Shown: positions 26,658-35,723 of the stretch, piece after piece
How positions within the stretch are numbered: position 1 is the stretch's first letter
Layout of the letters: every line of letters begins with the position of its first letter
From: Oscillospiraceae bacterium
GTDB taxonomy: Bacteria; Bacillota; Clostridia; Oscillospirales; Oscillospiraceae
Reading direction: 5' to 3'
Assembly (NCBI GenBank): GCA_020025575.1
Contig: JAHHRW010000001.1
Coordinates: 191,637-255,636, forward strand
Length of the DNA: 64,000 nucleotides
The notes under the pieces: model-generated
Told to the model about the DNA's origin: nothing
The model's input: the letters and a program-made list of their open reading frames with translations, nothing else
Database searches by the model: none
Made by a program: the position numbers and the translations under genes

Positions 26658-27242
26658 ATGCCGATCAAAGATTGGAAAAAAGAAGTCTGGACCATCCCGA
26701 ATATGCTCAGTATCTTTCGGCTTGTAATGATTCCAGTATATATTTATGTTTACATGAACGCTACGCAACCGCATCATTATGCGATTGCGGCCGCTATTCT
26801 GTCGGTATCCTGTTTAACTGACATGATCGATGGCAAAATAGCCAGAAAATTTCATATGATTTCTACGCTTGGAAAAATTCTTGATCCAATCGCAGATAAG
26901 GCAACCCAATTGTCTCTGATTATATGTCTTACTTCTTCTTACCCTCAGCTTTGGGTGCTGATGGTGCTGTTTCTTGTGAAGGAAGGATTTCAGCTGATTG
27001 CCGGCATCATCAATCTCCGTCAGGGGAAAATGCTGGATGGCGCACTGATGGCCGGCAAGGTCTGTACAACGGTCCTGTTTATCTGCTTGATTGTGATGAT
27101 GCTTTTCCCCAATCTTTCCACGGCTGTAACAAACGTGATGATTGGAATCTGCTGTATATTTATGTGTGTTGCATTTATAGAATACATTCGCGCATACTAC
27201 GGCAAAAATAAGAAGATCTACGATTTAAAAAAGCCGGAGTGA
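26658..27242 (+). CDS. pgsA: CDP-alcohol phosphatidyltransferase (PgsA-like)
   Basis: The enzyme transfers a phosphatidyl group from CDP-diacylglycerol, probably to glycerol-3-phosphate, for phosphatidylglycerol synthesis. The protein has 194 residues with several membrane helices. The full family motif D-x2-D-G-x2-A-R-x8-G-x3-D-x3-D is present as DMIDGKIARK through GKILDPIAD. The start is ATG 26658 with GGAGG upstream. A cardiolipin or other CDP-alcohol substrate cannot be excluded. Confidence 0.88.
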   Translation: MPIKDWKKEVWTIPNMLSIFRLVMIPVYIYVYMNATQPHHYAIAAAILSVSCLTDMIDGKIARKFHMISTLGKILDPIADKATQLSLIICLTSSYPQLWVLMVLFLVKEGFQLIAGIINLRQGKMLDGALMAGKVCTTVLFICLIVMMLFPNLSTAVTNVMIGICCIFMCVAFIEYIRAYYGKNKKIYDLKKPE

Positions 27243-27270
27243 TCATACACAGTCAGGTTTCACAAAGTGT

Positions 27271-27304
27271 AAGCCCACATGCCAATTGGTATGTGGGCTT
27301 TTTC
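27271..27304 (+). terminator. Terminator of pgsA
   Basis: AAGCCCACAT pairs with ATGTGGGCTT and is followed by TTTC on the + strand. Confidence 0.9.
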
Positions 27305-27306
27305 TA

Positions 27307-27664
27307 TAAAGAATCAGCGACCCAAAATATGGGCCGCTGTCCACATGAATGTTTTATGAAGGAAATTTGTCACGAGTACACCGTCGGCTCATCCGCAGAT
27401 ATTTCCGCGACATCGGTTCCTCAATTCCCTTCTGCTTTATGTCTGTATTATATCATATTCAAAGAAAAGAATTTGAACGAACGGTAAAAGATATCTAAAA
27501 AAACATAAAAAGGTCCGCCGCACAATTTCTCATACATTATTGGACTACGGATAGGTTTCTCCTGTCACCACTGTGCAATCTCACCATCATCGCCCCATTG
27601 CTCGTCCACGGAACTGATTCTATCATCTCTATGCCTAACAAAGGCATGTTCCCCTCTTATGAGG
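27307..27664. other. Gene-free region between pgsA and tetR
   Basis: I see no frame with a start site, no RNA gene and no clear hairpin here. Short open stretches on the minus strand around 27560-27650 have no recognisable homology. Confidence 0.5.
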
Positions 27665-28228
27665 TTATAAAATTGGCTCAATCACTGCACGAAAATATCG
27701 ATCCAGTTCCTCAGGCGATTGTTTGAGCCGGCCCTTGCTCCACCACAGCACCATCTCTACAAAGCTGCCGGAAATATGATTTATCAAAAAGTCCTGTGGT
27801 ATATCTGTGTTCTTTTTTCGATTTTGAGAAACAAGTTGGTTTCTCATCAGATCGTTCAGGCTGCTTTTAAAGTATTGTAGAAATATCTCATTGTTCTCAC
27901 TGGATAGCAAGTCAAGAATATTATTGTTGTTTTCCTGTAAGTGCTGTAACAAATGGCAGAATACCGAATTCGGTGCACTCATGTCCGAATACAGTCCATG
28001 GGTGTGGGTGCAATCCATAGCACTGCTGATTATGTGCCCAAAAAGCTCTTCACATAAGAATCTTAACAGATCATCTTTTGTTTCAAAGTGCGCATAGAAG
28101 GTGGTCCGACCTACATTTGCAGTATCAATAATTTCCTGTACGGTAATTTTGCTGTAATTTTCTTTTGCTAAAAGTTGAATGAACGCAGATAAGATGGCTG
28201 ACTGCGTTTTCCGTTGTCGTCTATCCAT
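27665..28228 (-). CDS. TetR/AcrR-family transcriptional regulator
   Basis: The protein has 187 residues. The N-terminal HTH is clear (residues 8-55, ILSAFIQLLAKENYSKITVQ then NVGRTTFYAHFETKDDL). The C-terminal ligand domain looks like the TetR_C_8/DhaS-type (LINHISGSFVEMVLWWSKG). It is divergent from a DMT-family transporter and probably represses that gene and itself. The 28229-28543 space holds inverted repeats suited to such an operator. Confidence 0.92.
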   Translation of the reverse strand: MDRRQRKTQSAILSAFIQLLAKENYSKITVQEIIDTANVGRTTFYAHFETKDDLLRFLCEELFGHIISSAMDCTHTHGLYSDMSAPNSVFCHLLQHLQENNNNILDLLSSENNEIFLQYFKSSLNDLMRNQLVSQNRKKNTDIPQDFLINHISGSFVEMVLWWSKGRLKQSPEELDRYFRAVIEPIL

Positions 28229-28313
28229 AGTTTCTCCTTCCGTACATATTTTAAGAATTGTTCCGTATAAAACACGCTGTCGCTTTTATCCATTGCAGTT
28301 TATCTCTCGCTAG

Positions 28314-28358
28314 CGTACAATTAAAGAACAATATGTTCGCTATAGAATCAATTGTACG
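28314..28358. promoter_or_regulatory. Inverted repeats, probable TetR operator region
   Basis: Perfect 9-bp arms CGTACAATT (28314-28322) and AATTGTACG (28350-28358) flank an inner palindrome, GAACA-ATA-TGTTC (28326-28338). They lie in the tetR/transporter divergent space. No sigma-A promoter is clear on either side. Confidence 0.55.
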
Positions 28359-28543
28359 GTAATTTGATGCATCTGTCAAGAATCGCCTTATTCGGAAAGC
28401 CAAATGAATCGTAGACAGCAATATAGCAGCTCCACTGTGACATGTTCAGAGCATGTATATGGACACGTGTTCTCTTAAGGAGCGGCCTTATTTTTGTGAT
28501 TACTGTAGCAGATGGACTTCTAAGGTAGAGAGGATTAAACCAA

Positions 28544-29413
28544 ATGAGGGTTAGAGAAAAAACGGCAATTTTTATGGCAATCTTGGCAGCAGCCTTATAT
28601 GCACTCAATTCACCTATTTCAAAACTACTTCTTTCACAAATTCCCACCACAATCATGGCAGGGCTACTGTACCTGGGTGCTGGATGCGGTCTGCTAATCG
28701 TAAGAATCGTCCAAAAGAAATTCGGTGTTATCACAACCGAAAAGAGCCTTTCTAAGAAAGATGCGCCCTATACCGCTGGTATGGTTCTATTAGATATTGC
28801 CGCACCAATTTGTTTAATGATTGGCCTTACAATGACTACAGCAGCCAACGCTGCCCTATTGAATAATTTTGAAATTGTGGCAACTTCGATGATTGCAACG
28901 TTTGCTTTTAAGGAACATATTTCAAAAAGACTTTTGGCTGCAATCTCGTTGGTGACACTGGCGAGCATTGTCCTTACGGTGGAAGATTCCAGTAGCTTTC
29001 AATTTTCACTTGGCTCTGTTTTTATTTTGCTTGCTTGCGTATGCTGGGGCTTTGAAAACAACTGCACCCGCATGATCTCTCACAAAGACCCCCTCGAAAT
29101 TGTGGTTATCAAAGGTTTGGGTTCTGGAATTGGCTCCCTGCTCATTGCATTCACACTGGGGGAACATCTGCCTGGTTTCAAGCTGGTTCTATGTGCGATG
29201 CTGCTGGGATTTGTGGCATATGGGTTAAGCATTTTCTTTTACATTTATGCGCAGCGAACATTGGGCGCTGCCAAGACAAGCACCTATTATGCAGTTGCAC
29301 CATTTATCGGAGCTGCATTATCTCTTGTAATTTTCAGAGAACTGCCAACAGTTGGGTTTCTGGTGGCACTTCTAATCATGGGTGCCGGAACTTATCTGGC
29401 AGCTACCGACTAG
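28544..29413 (+). CDS. DMT-family (EamA) transporter
   Basis: The protein has 289 residues with about ten membrane helices in two EamA repeats (about 8-140 and 155-288). The second repeat starts with SVFILLACVCWGFENNCTRM and ends VAPFIGAALSLVIFRELPTV, both typical of the family. Members export metabolites or drugs. The ATG follows an AGGA site by 9 bases. The divergent TetR neighbour suggests inducible expression. The substrate is unknown. Confidence 0.92.
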   Translation: MRVREKTAIFMAILAAALYALNSPISKLLLSQIPTTIMAGLLYLGAGCGLLIVRIVQKKFGVITTEKSLSKKDAPYTAGMVLLDIAAPICLMIGLTMTTAANAALLNNFEIVATSMIATFAFKEHISKRLLAAISLVTLASIVLTVEDSSSFQFSLGSVFILLACVCWGFENNCTRMISHKDPLEIVVIKGLGSGIGSLLIAFTLGEHLPGFKLVLCAMLLGFVAYGLSIFFYIYAQRTLGAAKTSTYYAVAPFIGAALSLVIFRELPTVGFLVALLIMGAGTYLAATD

Positions 29414-29613
29414 GTGCTTTCAACTGTCCCTCTTTCGACAATTACATACTAAAATATGATGTCCTATTAGAAAATCGTCTTGTGTGAAACTCCTTGATTT
29501 TGAGGAAACTTAAGAACGGCGAATGTATCCTCTGGGATAATGTTTTACAGTTGCGTGATATTCCATTGGTGAGGAGTTCTTGTTGGGCACCTGGTCCACT
29601 TCATAATGAAACA
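29414..29613. other. Gene-free stretch after the EamA transporter
   Basis: No supported gene is seen. Short frames on both strands have no ribosome binding site or recognisable sequence. Confidence 0.5.
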
Positions 29614-29650
29614 AGACAGCTGCCACCCTTCCGGGTAGCAGCTGTCTTTG
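29614..29650 (+). terminator. Terminator downstream of the transporter gene (bidirectional)
   Basis: AAGACAGCTGCCACCC pairs with GGGTAGCAGCTGTCTT (one mismatch) around a 4-base loop, in a gene-free gap between convergent genes. Confidence 0.8.
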
Positions 29651-29734
29651 CAATATTCTGTAATATCTCTGGTTTACATAACGAAGTACCGTCCCGTTTG
29701 GAGTAACCTCGTCATCTTTTCTATATGTTCTAAT

Positions 29735-30895
29735 TTACAGCAAATCCTTGGTTAAAAAATCATCAGGACGATCTTGCCGCAGCCCAAAGTACCACTGAAT
29801 TGCCTCTGCAATGCGCTCACATGCCTTCCCATCGCCATAAGGATTCACTGCCTTTGCCATGCATTCATAGGCTTCAGGGTTATCCAGCAGTTCAGAGGCC
29901 ATGCGTACGATATTTTGCTTATCAATGCCAGCCAGTTTCGCCGTGCCTGCCGCGATTGCCTCGGGGCGCTCTGTTTCCTTGCGCAAAACCAAAACGGGCT
30001 TGCCCATTGAAGGAGCCTCTTCCTGCAGACCGCCAGAATCTGTCATAATGAAATAAGACCTTGCCATAAGATTATGCATTTGTTCCACATCCAATGGTTT
30101 GATCAGATGAACACGGTCTAAACCTTCGAAATTACGCTTTGCACATTCCTGTACAACAGGGCTCAAATGAACCGGGTATACGACTTCAACATCTGAATAC
30201 TGCAGCACAACCTCACGCACTGCCTGCATAATCTGTTCCATGGGTTCACCATAATTCTCGCGACGGTGGCATGTCAGTACGATAATGCGCTTGTTTTGAA
30301 AATCCAGTTCATTTAACAGTGGATCTTCAAAAAGGAAATCAGAACGAACCGTAGTTTTCATTGCATCAATTACGGTATTGCCGGTAATGAAAATTTCTCC
30401 CAGAATTGCCTCTTTGCGGAGATTCTCTGCGTTGGCAGCCGTTGGAGAAAAATGCAGCGACGCAATATCGCCTACAAGTGTACGATTCATTTCCTCAGGA
30501 TATGGAGAATAAATATCATATGTTCTCAATCCAGCTTCGACGTGCCCCACTGGAACTTTATGATAAAAAGCTGCCAATGCCCCAGCAAAGGTCGTAGAAG
30601 TATCTCCATGAACCAAGACAAGATCCGGCTTTGCCTCTTCAAACACGTTTTCCAAACCCAGCAATGTCTTTGTGGTAATGGTAGATAATGTCTGCTGTTT
30701 CTCCATGATATTCAGGTCATAGTCTGCACTCAGCTTAAAAATATCCATAACCGAATCCAGCATCTGGCGATGCTGACCAGTCACACAGCACATACTCTCG
30801 AACTCTGAATGCCGCTCTAATTCCATCATCAATGGAGCCATTTTAATTGCTTCAGGGCGGGTACCAAAAATAGAGAGCACGCGAATCTTCTTCAT
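29735..30895 (-). CDS. wecB: UDP-N-acetylglucosamine 2-epimerase (non-hydrolysing)
   Basis: The enzyme interconverts UDP-GlcNAc and UDP-ManNAc, the precursor for the teichoic-acid linkage unit or other surface glycans. It has 386 residues. Family signatures are FGTRPEAIKMAPL (10-22), HGDTSTTFAGALAAFYH, GHVEAGLRTYD and the late TDSGGLQEEAPSMGKPVL. The ATG overlaps the tagO stop (ATGA), and the two genes act in sequence in wall-polymer synthesis. Also called mnaA. Confidence 0.95.
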   Translation of the reverse strand: MKKIRVLSIFGTRPEAIKMAPLMMELERHSEFESMCCVTGQHRQMLDSVMDIFKLSADYDLNIMEKQQTLSTITTKTLLGLENVFEEAKPDLVLVHGDTSTTFAGALAAFYHKVPVGHVEAGLRTYDIYSPYPEEMNRTLVGDIASLHFSPTAANAENLRKEAILGEIFITGNTVIDAMKTTVRSDFLFEDPLLNELDFQNKRIIVLTCHRRENYGEPMEQIMQAVREVVLQYSDVEVVYPVHLSPVVQECAKRNFEGLDRVHLIKPLDVEQMHNLMARSYFIMTDSGGLQEEAPSMGKPVLVLRKETERPEAIAAGTAKLAGIDKQNIVRMASELLDNPEAYECMAKAVNPYGDGKACERIAEAIQWYFGLRQDRPDDFLTKDLL

Positions 30896-31989
30896 TTGGT
30901 CTTGTCCTTTCTCATTGAGTCTTTCTTCTCAGAATCAGGTCTATGTTTCGGTCCGAAAATTACCATAAAAGCCAGTACTGCAACGACCATAATCGTACAT
31001 ATCAGAATGACAATCTTTGTACCGCCGGAGCTGGCAAGCAATACTGCCGCCAAACCAAGAATAGCCGTCAAAGTGTAGGTAATCGCCACCGTCTGTTTCT
31101 GGGAGAAACCCATGTCAATCAATCTGTGATGGAAATGTCCTCTGTCTGCAGTCATCGGATTCTGGTGATGCCACAATCTACGCAAAACAGCATAGCAGAT
31201 GTCAAAGAACGGTACTCCCAGAATGATGAATGGTACCGCAAAAGAAATCACAGCATACATCTTGAACAGGCCCTGAATCGATATGGAGGCCAAAATAAAG
31301 CCGAGAAAAGTCGAGCCAGTGTCTCCCATAAAAATTTTGGCTGGATTAAAGTTATATGGAATAAATCCCAGACATGCACCCAAAAGGGCCGCAGTAGTCA
31401 CCGCAATATTTTGCTCCGCAACAACCAATGCTATGATTAGCATGGATGTACAGGAAATGCCTGAAACACCAACTGCAAGACCATCCAACCCATCAATAAA
31501 ATTAACTGCATTGGTAATTGTAACAATCCAGAGTACCGTTAGGGGAACTGCAAAAATGCCAAGATCAATGCAGGCACCCGGCACACTGGAAAACGGATTG
31601 GACAAATAGCGGATCGTGCAGCCGTGGATAACCACGATAGAGGCTGCAAGGATCTGAACGATGAATTTAGGCATAGGACGCAAGGTAAAGCAATCATCCA
31701 AGATTCCCAATACCAGAATCACAATTGCACCAAGTATAACGCCCTGCATCTGAACATCTATTTCAGTAAACAGGAATACCGTAACCAAGAACGCCACAGC
31801 GATGGCAAGTCCACCCATTCTAGGGATGGGGTGGTCATGCATTCTGCGATCATCCTCTGGCACATCCATTGCGCCTATTTTAACGGCCATCCGTTTCACT
31901 CCAGGCGTGGAGCAAAACGAAATCAACATAGACACTCCCAAAGCCAGTAACAACCGTATAAATGGAGGGAGTTCCAAAAGAAAAGTCAT
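30892..31989 (-). CDS. tagO: Undecaprenyl-phosphate GlcNAc-1-phosphate transferase (TagO/WecA)
   Basis: The protein has 365 residues and about ten membrane helices. It loads GlcNAc-1-P onto undecaprenyl phosphate, starting wall teichoic acid or surface polysaccharide. Motifs seen are DDRRMHDHPIPRMGG, ILDDCF, NAVNFIDGLDGLA, MGDTGSTFLGF and the cytoplasmic HFHHRL histidine motif that distinguishes TagO/WecA from MraY. It is the first gene of a pair with wecB. The C-terminus is charged and cytoplasmic. Confidence 0.94.
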   Translation of the reverse strand: MTFLLELPPFIRLLLALGVSMLISFCSTPGVKRMAVKIGAMDVPEDDRRMHDHPIPRMGGLAIAVAFLVTVFLFTEIDVQMQGVILGAIVILVLGILDDCFTLRPMPKFIVQILAASIVVIHGCTIRYLSNPFSSVPGACIDLGIFAVPLTVLWIVTITNAVNFIDGLDGLAVGVSGISCTSMLIIALVVAEQNIAVTTAALLGACLGFIPYNFNPAKIFMGDTGSTFLGFILASISIQGLFKMYAVISFAVPFIILGVPFFDICYAVLRRLWHHQNPMTADRGHFHHRLIDMGFSQKQTVAITYTLTAILGLAAVLLASSGGTKIVILICTIMVVAVLAFMVIFGPKHRPDSEKKDSMRKDKTK

Positions 31990-32007
31990 AAGGTACCTCT
32001 TATCTAT

Positions 32008-33018
32008 TTATCTAGGCAGAAATCCTACCTTTTTATATACTTTACGCAGGGTTTTTTCTGCGACATAGCTTGCCTTTTCGGCACCACTGCGGCAAACACT
32101 CTCCAGATATGCCTTATCTGCCAGCAAGCGAGTAGCCTCTTCGCGAATGGGGCGCAACACCTCAATAACGGCTTCGCCAACCGCCGGCTTGAAGGTGCCA
32201 TATCCGCATCCGGAAAATTCTTTTTCAATCTGCTCAAAGCTTCTTCCGGTCACGGAGGAGTAAATGCTCATCAGGTTGGAAACGCCCGGTTTATTTTCCG
32301 GGTCATAGCGTACGCAATTCTCTGTATCCGAGTCGGTAATCGCGCGTTTGAACTTACGCTGAATATCCTCAGGCTTTTCCATAAGGAACACGCAGCCTTC
32401 CGGCATAGACTTAGACATCTTGGAATCCGGGTTATTCAGACTCATGATTCGAGCGCCCGTTTTGGGGATATAGGGATCAGGAACCTTGAACACATTGCCA
32501 TATATACCGTTGAAACGCTGTGCAATGTCACGAGTCAGTTCACAGTGCTGTTTCTGATCGTGTCCCACAGGAACCAGGTCTGCTTGATATAACAGGATAT
32601 CTGCCGCCATTAATGCTGGATAGGTGAACAGGCCGCCATTGATATTCTCTGCATTCTTTGCAGACTTATCCTTAAACTGTGTCATGCGAGACAATTCTCC
32701 AAACATCGTATAACAGTTCAGGACCCAGCCCAATTCAGCATGCTGATGGACATGGCTCTGTACAAACAGTACATTCTTCTCTGGATCCAGTCCACAAGCA
32801 ATGTATTGAGCCATCTGCTCTAATGTACGCCGACGCAAATCTGCAGGGTTCTGTCGAACCGTGATGGTATGCATATCCGCCAAAAAATAAAAGCAGTCGA
32901 ACTCATCTGCAAGACCAATCCAGTTCTTCATTGCTCCGAGGTAGTTTCCAAGATGCAGGTCACCGCTGGGCTGAATGCCGGACAACATACGTTTTTTTGC
33001 TTCTGTTACTTCTTGCAT
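32008..33018 (-). CDS. trpS: Tryptophanyl-tRNA synthetase
   Basis: The enzyme charges tRNA-Trp. The start is ATG 33018, with AGAGGA 6 bases upstream, giving 336 residues. The class I signatures are SGIQPSGDLHLGNYLGAM (HIGH variant HLGN) and KMSKS in DSKMSKSMPEG. No T-box is seen in its leader, unlike valS and tyrS. It ends 18 bases before tagO on the same strand and may be co-transcribed with tagO-wecB. Confidence 0.96.
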   Translation of the reverse strand: MQEVTEAKKRMLSGIQPSGDLHLGNYLGAMKNWIGLADEFDCFYFLADMHTITVRQNPADLRRRTLEQMAQYIACGLDPEKNVLFVQSHVHQHAELGWVLNCYTMFGELSRMTQFKDKSAKNAENINGGLFTYPALMAADILLYQADLVPVGHDQKQHCELTRDIAQRFNGIYGNVFKVPDPYIPKTGARIMSLNNPDSKMSKSMPEGCVFLMEKPEDIQRKFKRAITDSDTENCVRYDPENKPGVSNLMSIYSSVTGRSFEQIEKEFSGCGYGTFKPAVGEAVIEVLRPIREEATRLLADKAYLESVCRSGAEKASYVAEKTLRKVYKKVGFLPR

Positions 33019-33073
33019 AATAAATCCTCTTTCTTCCTGCATCTATGCAGGATTGGATATCATTAACCTGGAC

Positions 33074-33101
33074 ATTATACCACAAAGTTACGAAAAAGCA
33101 A
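33074..33101 (-). promoter_or_regulatory. Promoter of trpS
   Basis: TTGCTT (33096-33101), a 16-base spacer and TATAAT (33074-33079) are found on the minus strand. Confidence 0.65.
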
Positions 33102-33163
33102 GCTTCAGTTACAATATGAAAACACCTTTATTACAAATACTACATCATTTTCTATTGGAATAA

Positions 33164-33192
33164 TTGATTTATTTATGTCTGTATGATATAAT
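33164..33192 (+). promoter_or_regulatory. Promoter of gltX
   Basis: TTGATT (33164-33169), a 17-base spacer and TATAAT (33187-33192) lie 35 bases upstream of the ATG. Confidence 0.8.
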
Positions 33193-33227
33193 GCACACAA
33201 ATTTATTACAAGATAGAGGTAAAGCAA

Positions 33228-34871
33228 ATGGATACAACAGCTCTTGCTAATCTACTTTTCCCTGATGTAACAGATACACCTGAAACATTAGAAACGCAGT
33301 ATCCCTGCCGAAATGTTCCTGAAGGTGCAGTAATCACCCGTATGGCTCCATCCCCTACCGGATTTGTTCATCTGGGCAATCTGGTACAGGGTTTGACTGC
33401 TGAGCGCATGGCCCATCAATCCGGCGGTGTTCTGTTTCTGCGCGTAGAAGATACTGACGCAAAGCGTGAAGTTCCCGGCGCTGTTGAAGTTTTAATCAAC
33501 ACCTTAAAACATTATGGTATCCACTTTGATGAGGGAGCTACCATTGACGGTGATCATGGCGCATATGGTCCATATCGTCAGCGTCAGAGAGCACACATTT
33601 ACCATGTATATGCAAAAAAATTGGTTCTTGACGGTATGGCATATCCTTGTTTCTGCACAGAAGAGGAACTCAGCGCTATGCGCGAAAAGCAAGAGGCAAA
33701 CAAGGAAACCACCGGCTATTATGGAAAATATGCCATGTGGCGGGATCGCTCTCTCGAGGAGATTCAGGCACAGTTGGATGCCGGTAACCCCTGGGTGCTC
33801 CGCTTTCGCTCCACCGGCAGTATTTCCAACCAGTTTAAGTTCAACGACCTGGTAAAGGGTGAGCTGACCATTACCGAAAATGACATAGACCATGTTCTTT
33901 TGAAGTCCGATGGTATCCCCACTTACCACTTTGCCCATGCCGTGGATGATCACCTGATGCGCACGACTCACGTGGTGCGAGGTGACGAATGGCTACCTAC
34001 GCTGCCTTTCCATATTCAGCTGTTTAAAGCGCTGGGCTTTAAGCTGCCCAAGTACGTCCATATCGGGCCGCTGATGAAGATGGACGGTACCTCAAAGCGC
34101 AAGCTTTCCAAGCGTAAGGATCCGGAACTTGCGCTGACCTATTATAAAGCAGAGGGTTTCCCTGTTGAGGCAGTCTACGAATATATTATGACCCTGCTCA
34201 ACTCCAACTATGAGGACTGGCGCCGTGCAAATCCCTCCGCTCCGTCTACGGAATTCAAGTTCTCTCCCAAGAAACTGAATCCCGCGGGAAATCTTTTCGA
34301 TTATGCAAAATTGTGTGATGTATCCAAGAATGAGATTGCAAAAATGGATGCCGAACGCGTCTACACGCTGCTGGTTGAGTACGCAGAAGAGTTTGATCCT
34401 GATTTTGCAAAAGCACTGAAATTGGATCCAGACTACACAAAATCCATTCTCGCTATTGGCCGCGGCGGGAAAAAGCCTCGTAAGGATTTGGCCACCTGGA
34501 AAGAGGCAAAACCTTATATGGGATTCTTCTACGATCAGTATTTGCAGAATCCCGTATTTGACGAAAAATTTGCACCTTCTTTAATCAAATCCGTTCTGGA
34601 AAAATATCTAGTCAGCTTTGATCCTGCAGATGACTCCAACACATGGTTTGGCAAGGTCAAGGCAATCACCGAGGAAATTGGATTTACAACGGATATGAAA
34701 GCATTCAAGGCTGATCCCACCGCTTTTCCGGGAACGGTTGCAGATGTATCAACCATGATTCGTCTTGCAATTACCGGAAAAACCAACTCTCCCGATCTGT
34801 ACACCGTCACCCGCATTTTGGGTTACGACCGTACCGTCGAACGCGTGCGCAAGGTAATGGAACAGCTGTAA
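33228..34871 (+). CDS. gltX: Glutamyl-tRNA synthetase
   Basis: The enzyme charges tRNA-Glu, and tRNA-Gln where the amidotransferase pathway is used. It has 547 residues, longer than the usual 470-490. The N-terminus carries an extra 35 residues before the HIGH region (APSPTGFVHLGNLVQG). KLSKRKDPE is the KMSKS loop. The long form with this N-terminal extension occurs in a clostridial subgroup. The gene is monocistronic, with its own promoter and terminator. Confidence 0.94.
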   Translation: MDTTALANLLFPDVTDTPETLETQYPCRNVPEGAVITRMAPSPTGFVHLGNLVQGLTAERMAHQSGGVLFLRVEDTDAKREVPGAVEVLINTLKHYGIHFDEGATIDGDHGAYGPYRQRQRAHIYHVYAKKLVLDGMAYPCFCTEEELSAMREKQEANKETTGYYGKYAMWRDRSLEEIQAQLDAGNPWVLRFRSTGSISNQFKFNDLVKGELTITENDIDHVLLKSDGIPTYHFAHAVDDHLMRTTHVVRGDEWLPTLPFHIQLFKALGFKLPKYVHIGPLMKMDGTSKRKLSKRKDPELALTYYKAEGFPVEAVYEYIMTLLNSNYEDWRRANPSAPSTEFKFSPKKLNPAGNLFDYAKLCDVSKNEIAKMDAERVYTLLVEYAEEFDPDFAKALKLDPDYTKSILAIGRGGKKPRKDLATWKEAKPYMGFFYDQYLQNPVFDEKFAPSLIKSVLEKYLVSFDPADDSNTWFGKVKAITEEIGFTTDMKAFKADPTAFPGTVADVSTMIRLAITGKTNSPDLYTVTRILGYDRTVERVRKVMEQL

Positions 34872-34890
34872 ATTATTTCTGCCTAATACA

Positions 34891-34917
34891 AAGTCCCCGC
34901 CATTCGGCGGGGACTTT
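34891..34917 (+). terminator. Terminator of gltX
   Basis: AAGTCCCCGCC pairs with GGCGGGGACTT around ATTC, 19 bases after the stop. Confidence 0.9.
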
Positions 34918-34937
34918 CCTATAAAGGACTACACAAA

Positions 34938-34974
34938 ATAAAAAAACAGGGCACCTTCCTTTCGGAGGTGCCCC
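34938..34974 (-). terminator. Terminator of rex
   Basis: GGGGCACCTCC pairs with a near-complementary arm (GGAAGGTGCCC) and is followed by TGTTTTTTT on the minus strand. Confidence 0.9.
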
Positions 34975-34988
34975 AAAGTATTTGCACT

Positions 34989-35633
34989 TTAATCCTTTGA
35001 TTTCATCTGTGCCTGCAGATGCATACTCAGCACAGCAAGAGAGCTTGCCATGTTCTGGGTCTGAACCAGAATATTCTCAGGTACTTCCAAATGGGCAGGC
35101 GCAAAATTCCAAACTGCCTTGATGCCATTGGCAATCATCATGTCACAAACATCTTGGGCATGAACACTAGGAACTGTGATAATACCCATCAGAACTTTAT
35201 GTGTCTTACAAAAAAGGGGCAGTTTATCCAGTGTATAGATGGGCTTTCCAGACTCATCCATGCCGGTTTTATTCTCGTCTGCATCAAAAGCCGCCAGTAT
35301 GTTTAGGCCATATTCATCAAATCCCTGATACCCAAGGAGTGCGCAGCCCAACTTACCTGCGCCCACCAAAACAGCATCCGTGGTGTTATCATATCCCAGA
35401 AATTGCTCAATATCATCAATCAGGCCCTCTCTCAGGTAGCCGATCTTGGGGCGACCGCCATCTGATACCAAGGCCAAATCCTTTCTGACCTGAACCTCAC
35501 CCATACCCAGTGCATTCGCAAGTGCCGTTGCAGAAATATGCGCAGGTGAATCCTCTGGCATATTCTTCAAATAGGTCAAATACCCCGGCAAGCGTTTCAG
35601 TACGGATTTTGAAATTTCTTTACGCTCTACCAT
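34989..35633 (-). CDS. rex: Redox-sensing transcriptional repressor Rex
   Basis: Rex senses the NADH/NAD+ ratio and represses fermentation genes when NADH is low. It has 214 residues from ATG 35633 (GGAGG 11 bases upstream). The N-terminal winged helix has SATALANALGMGEVQVRKDL, and the NADH-binding Rossmann fold has AVLVGAGKLGCALLGY (about residues 85-100). The C-terminal helix swaps between subunits. It lies just after sigE with its own promoter, and a perfect 19-base palindrome lies in its leader. Confidence 0.95.
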   Translation of the reverse strand: MVERKEISKSVLKRLPGYLTYLKNMPEDSPAHISATALANALGMGEVQVRKDLALVSDGGRPKIGYLREGLIDDIEQFLGYDNTTDAVLVGAGKLGCALLGYQGFDEYGLNILAAFDADENKTGMDESGKPIYTLDKLPLFCKTHKVLMGIITVPSVHAQDVCDMMIANGIKAVWNFAPAHLEVPENILVQTQNMASSLAVLSMHLQAQMKSKD

Positions 35634-35653
35634 ACCTGTAACATCCTCCAAAG

Positions 35654-35672
35654 TTTGATCACATGGATCAAA
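35654..35672. promoter_or_regulatory. Palindrome in the rex leader (possible operator)
   Basis: TTTGATC and GATCAAA form 7-bp arms around 5 bases, between the -10 box and the rex start. It is not a close match to the Rex site (TTGTTAAnnnnTTAACAA) but could still mediate regulation. Confidence 0.4.
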
Positions 35673-35688
35673 ATTAATATTTATTTAG

Positions 35689-35717
35689 ATTATAACACTT
35701 ATTTTCTTGATTTGCAA
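35689..35717 (-). promoter_or_regulatory. Promoter of rex
   Basis: TTGCAA (35712-35717), a 17-base spacer and TATAAT (35689-35694) are found on the minus strand, just past the sigE stop. Confidence 0.75.
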
Positions 35718-35723
35718 GTTCTT

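Noticed and set aside
27540..27664. Possible small protein on the minus strand after tetR
   Set aside because: No ribosome binding site and no recognised family.
29414..29706. Possible small genes between the transporter and wecB
   Set aside because: The frames cross the strong terminator hairpin and lack start sites.
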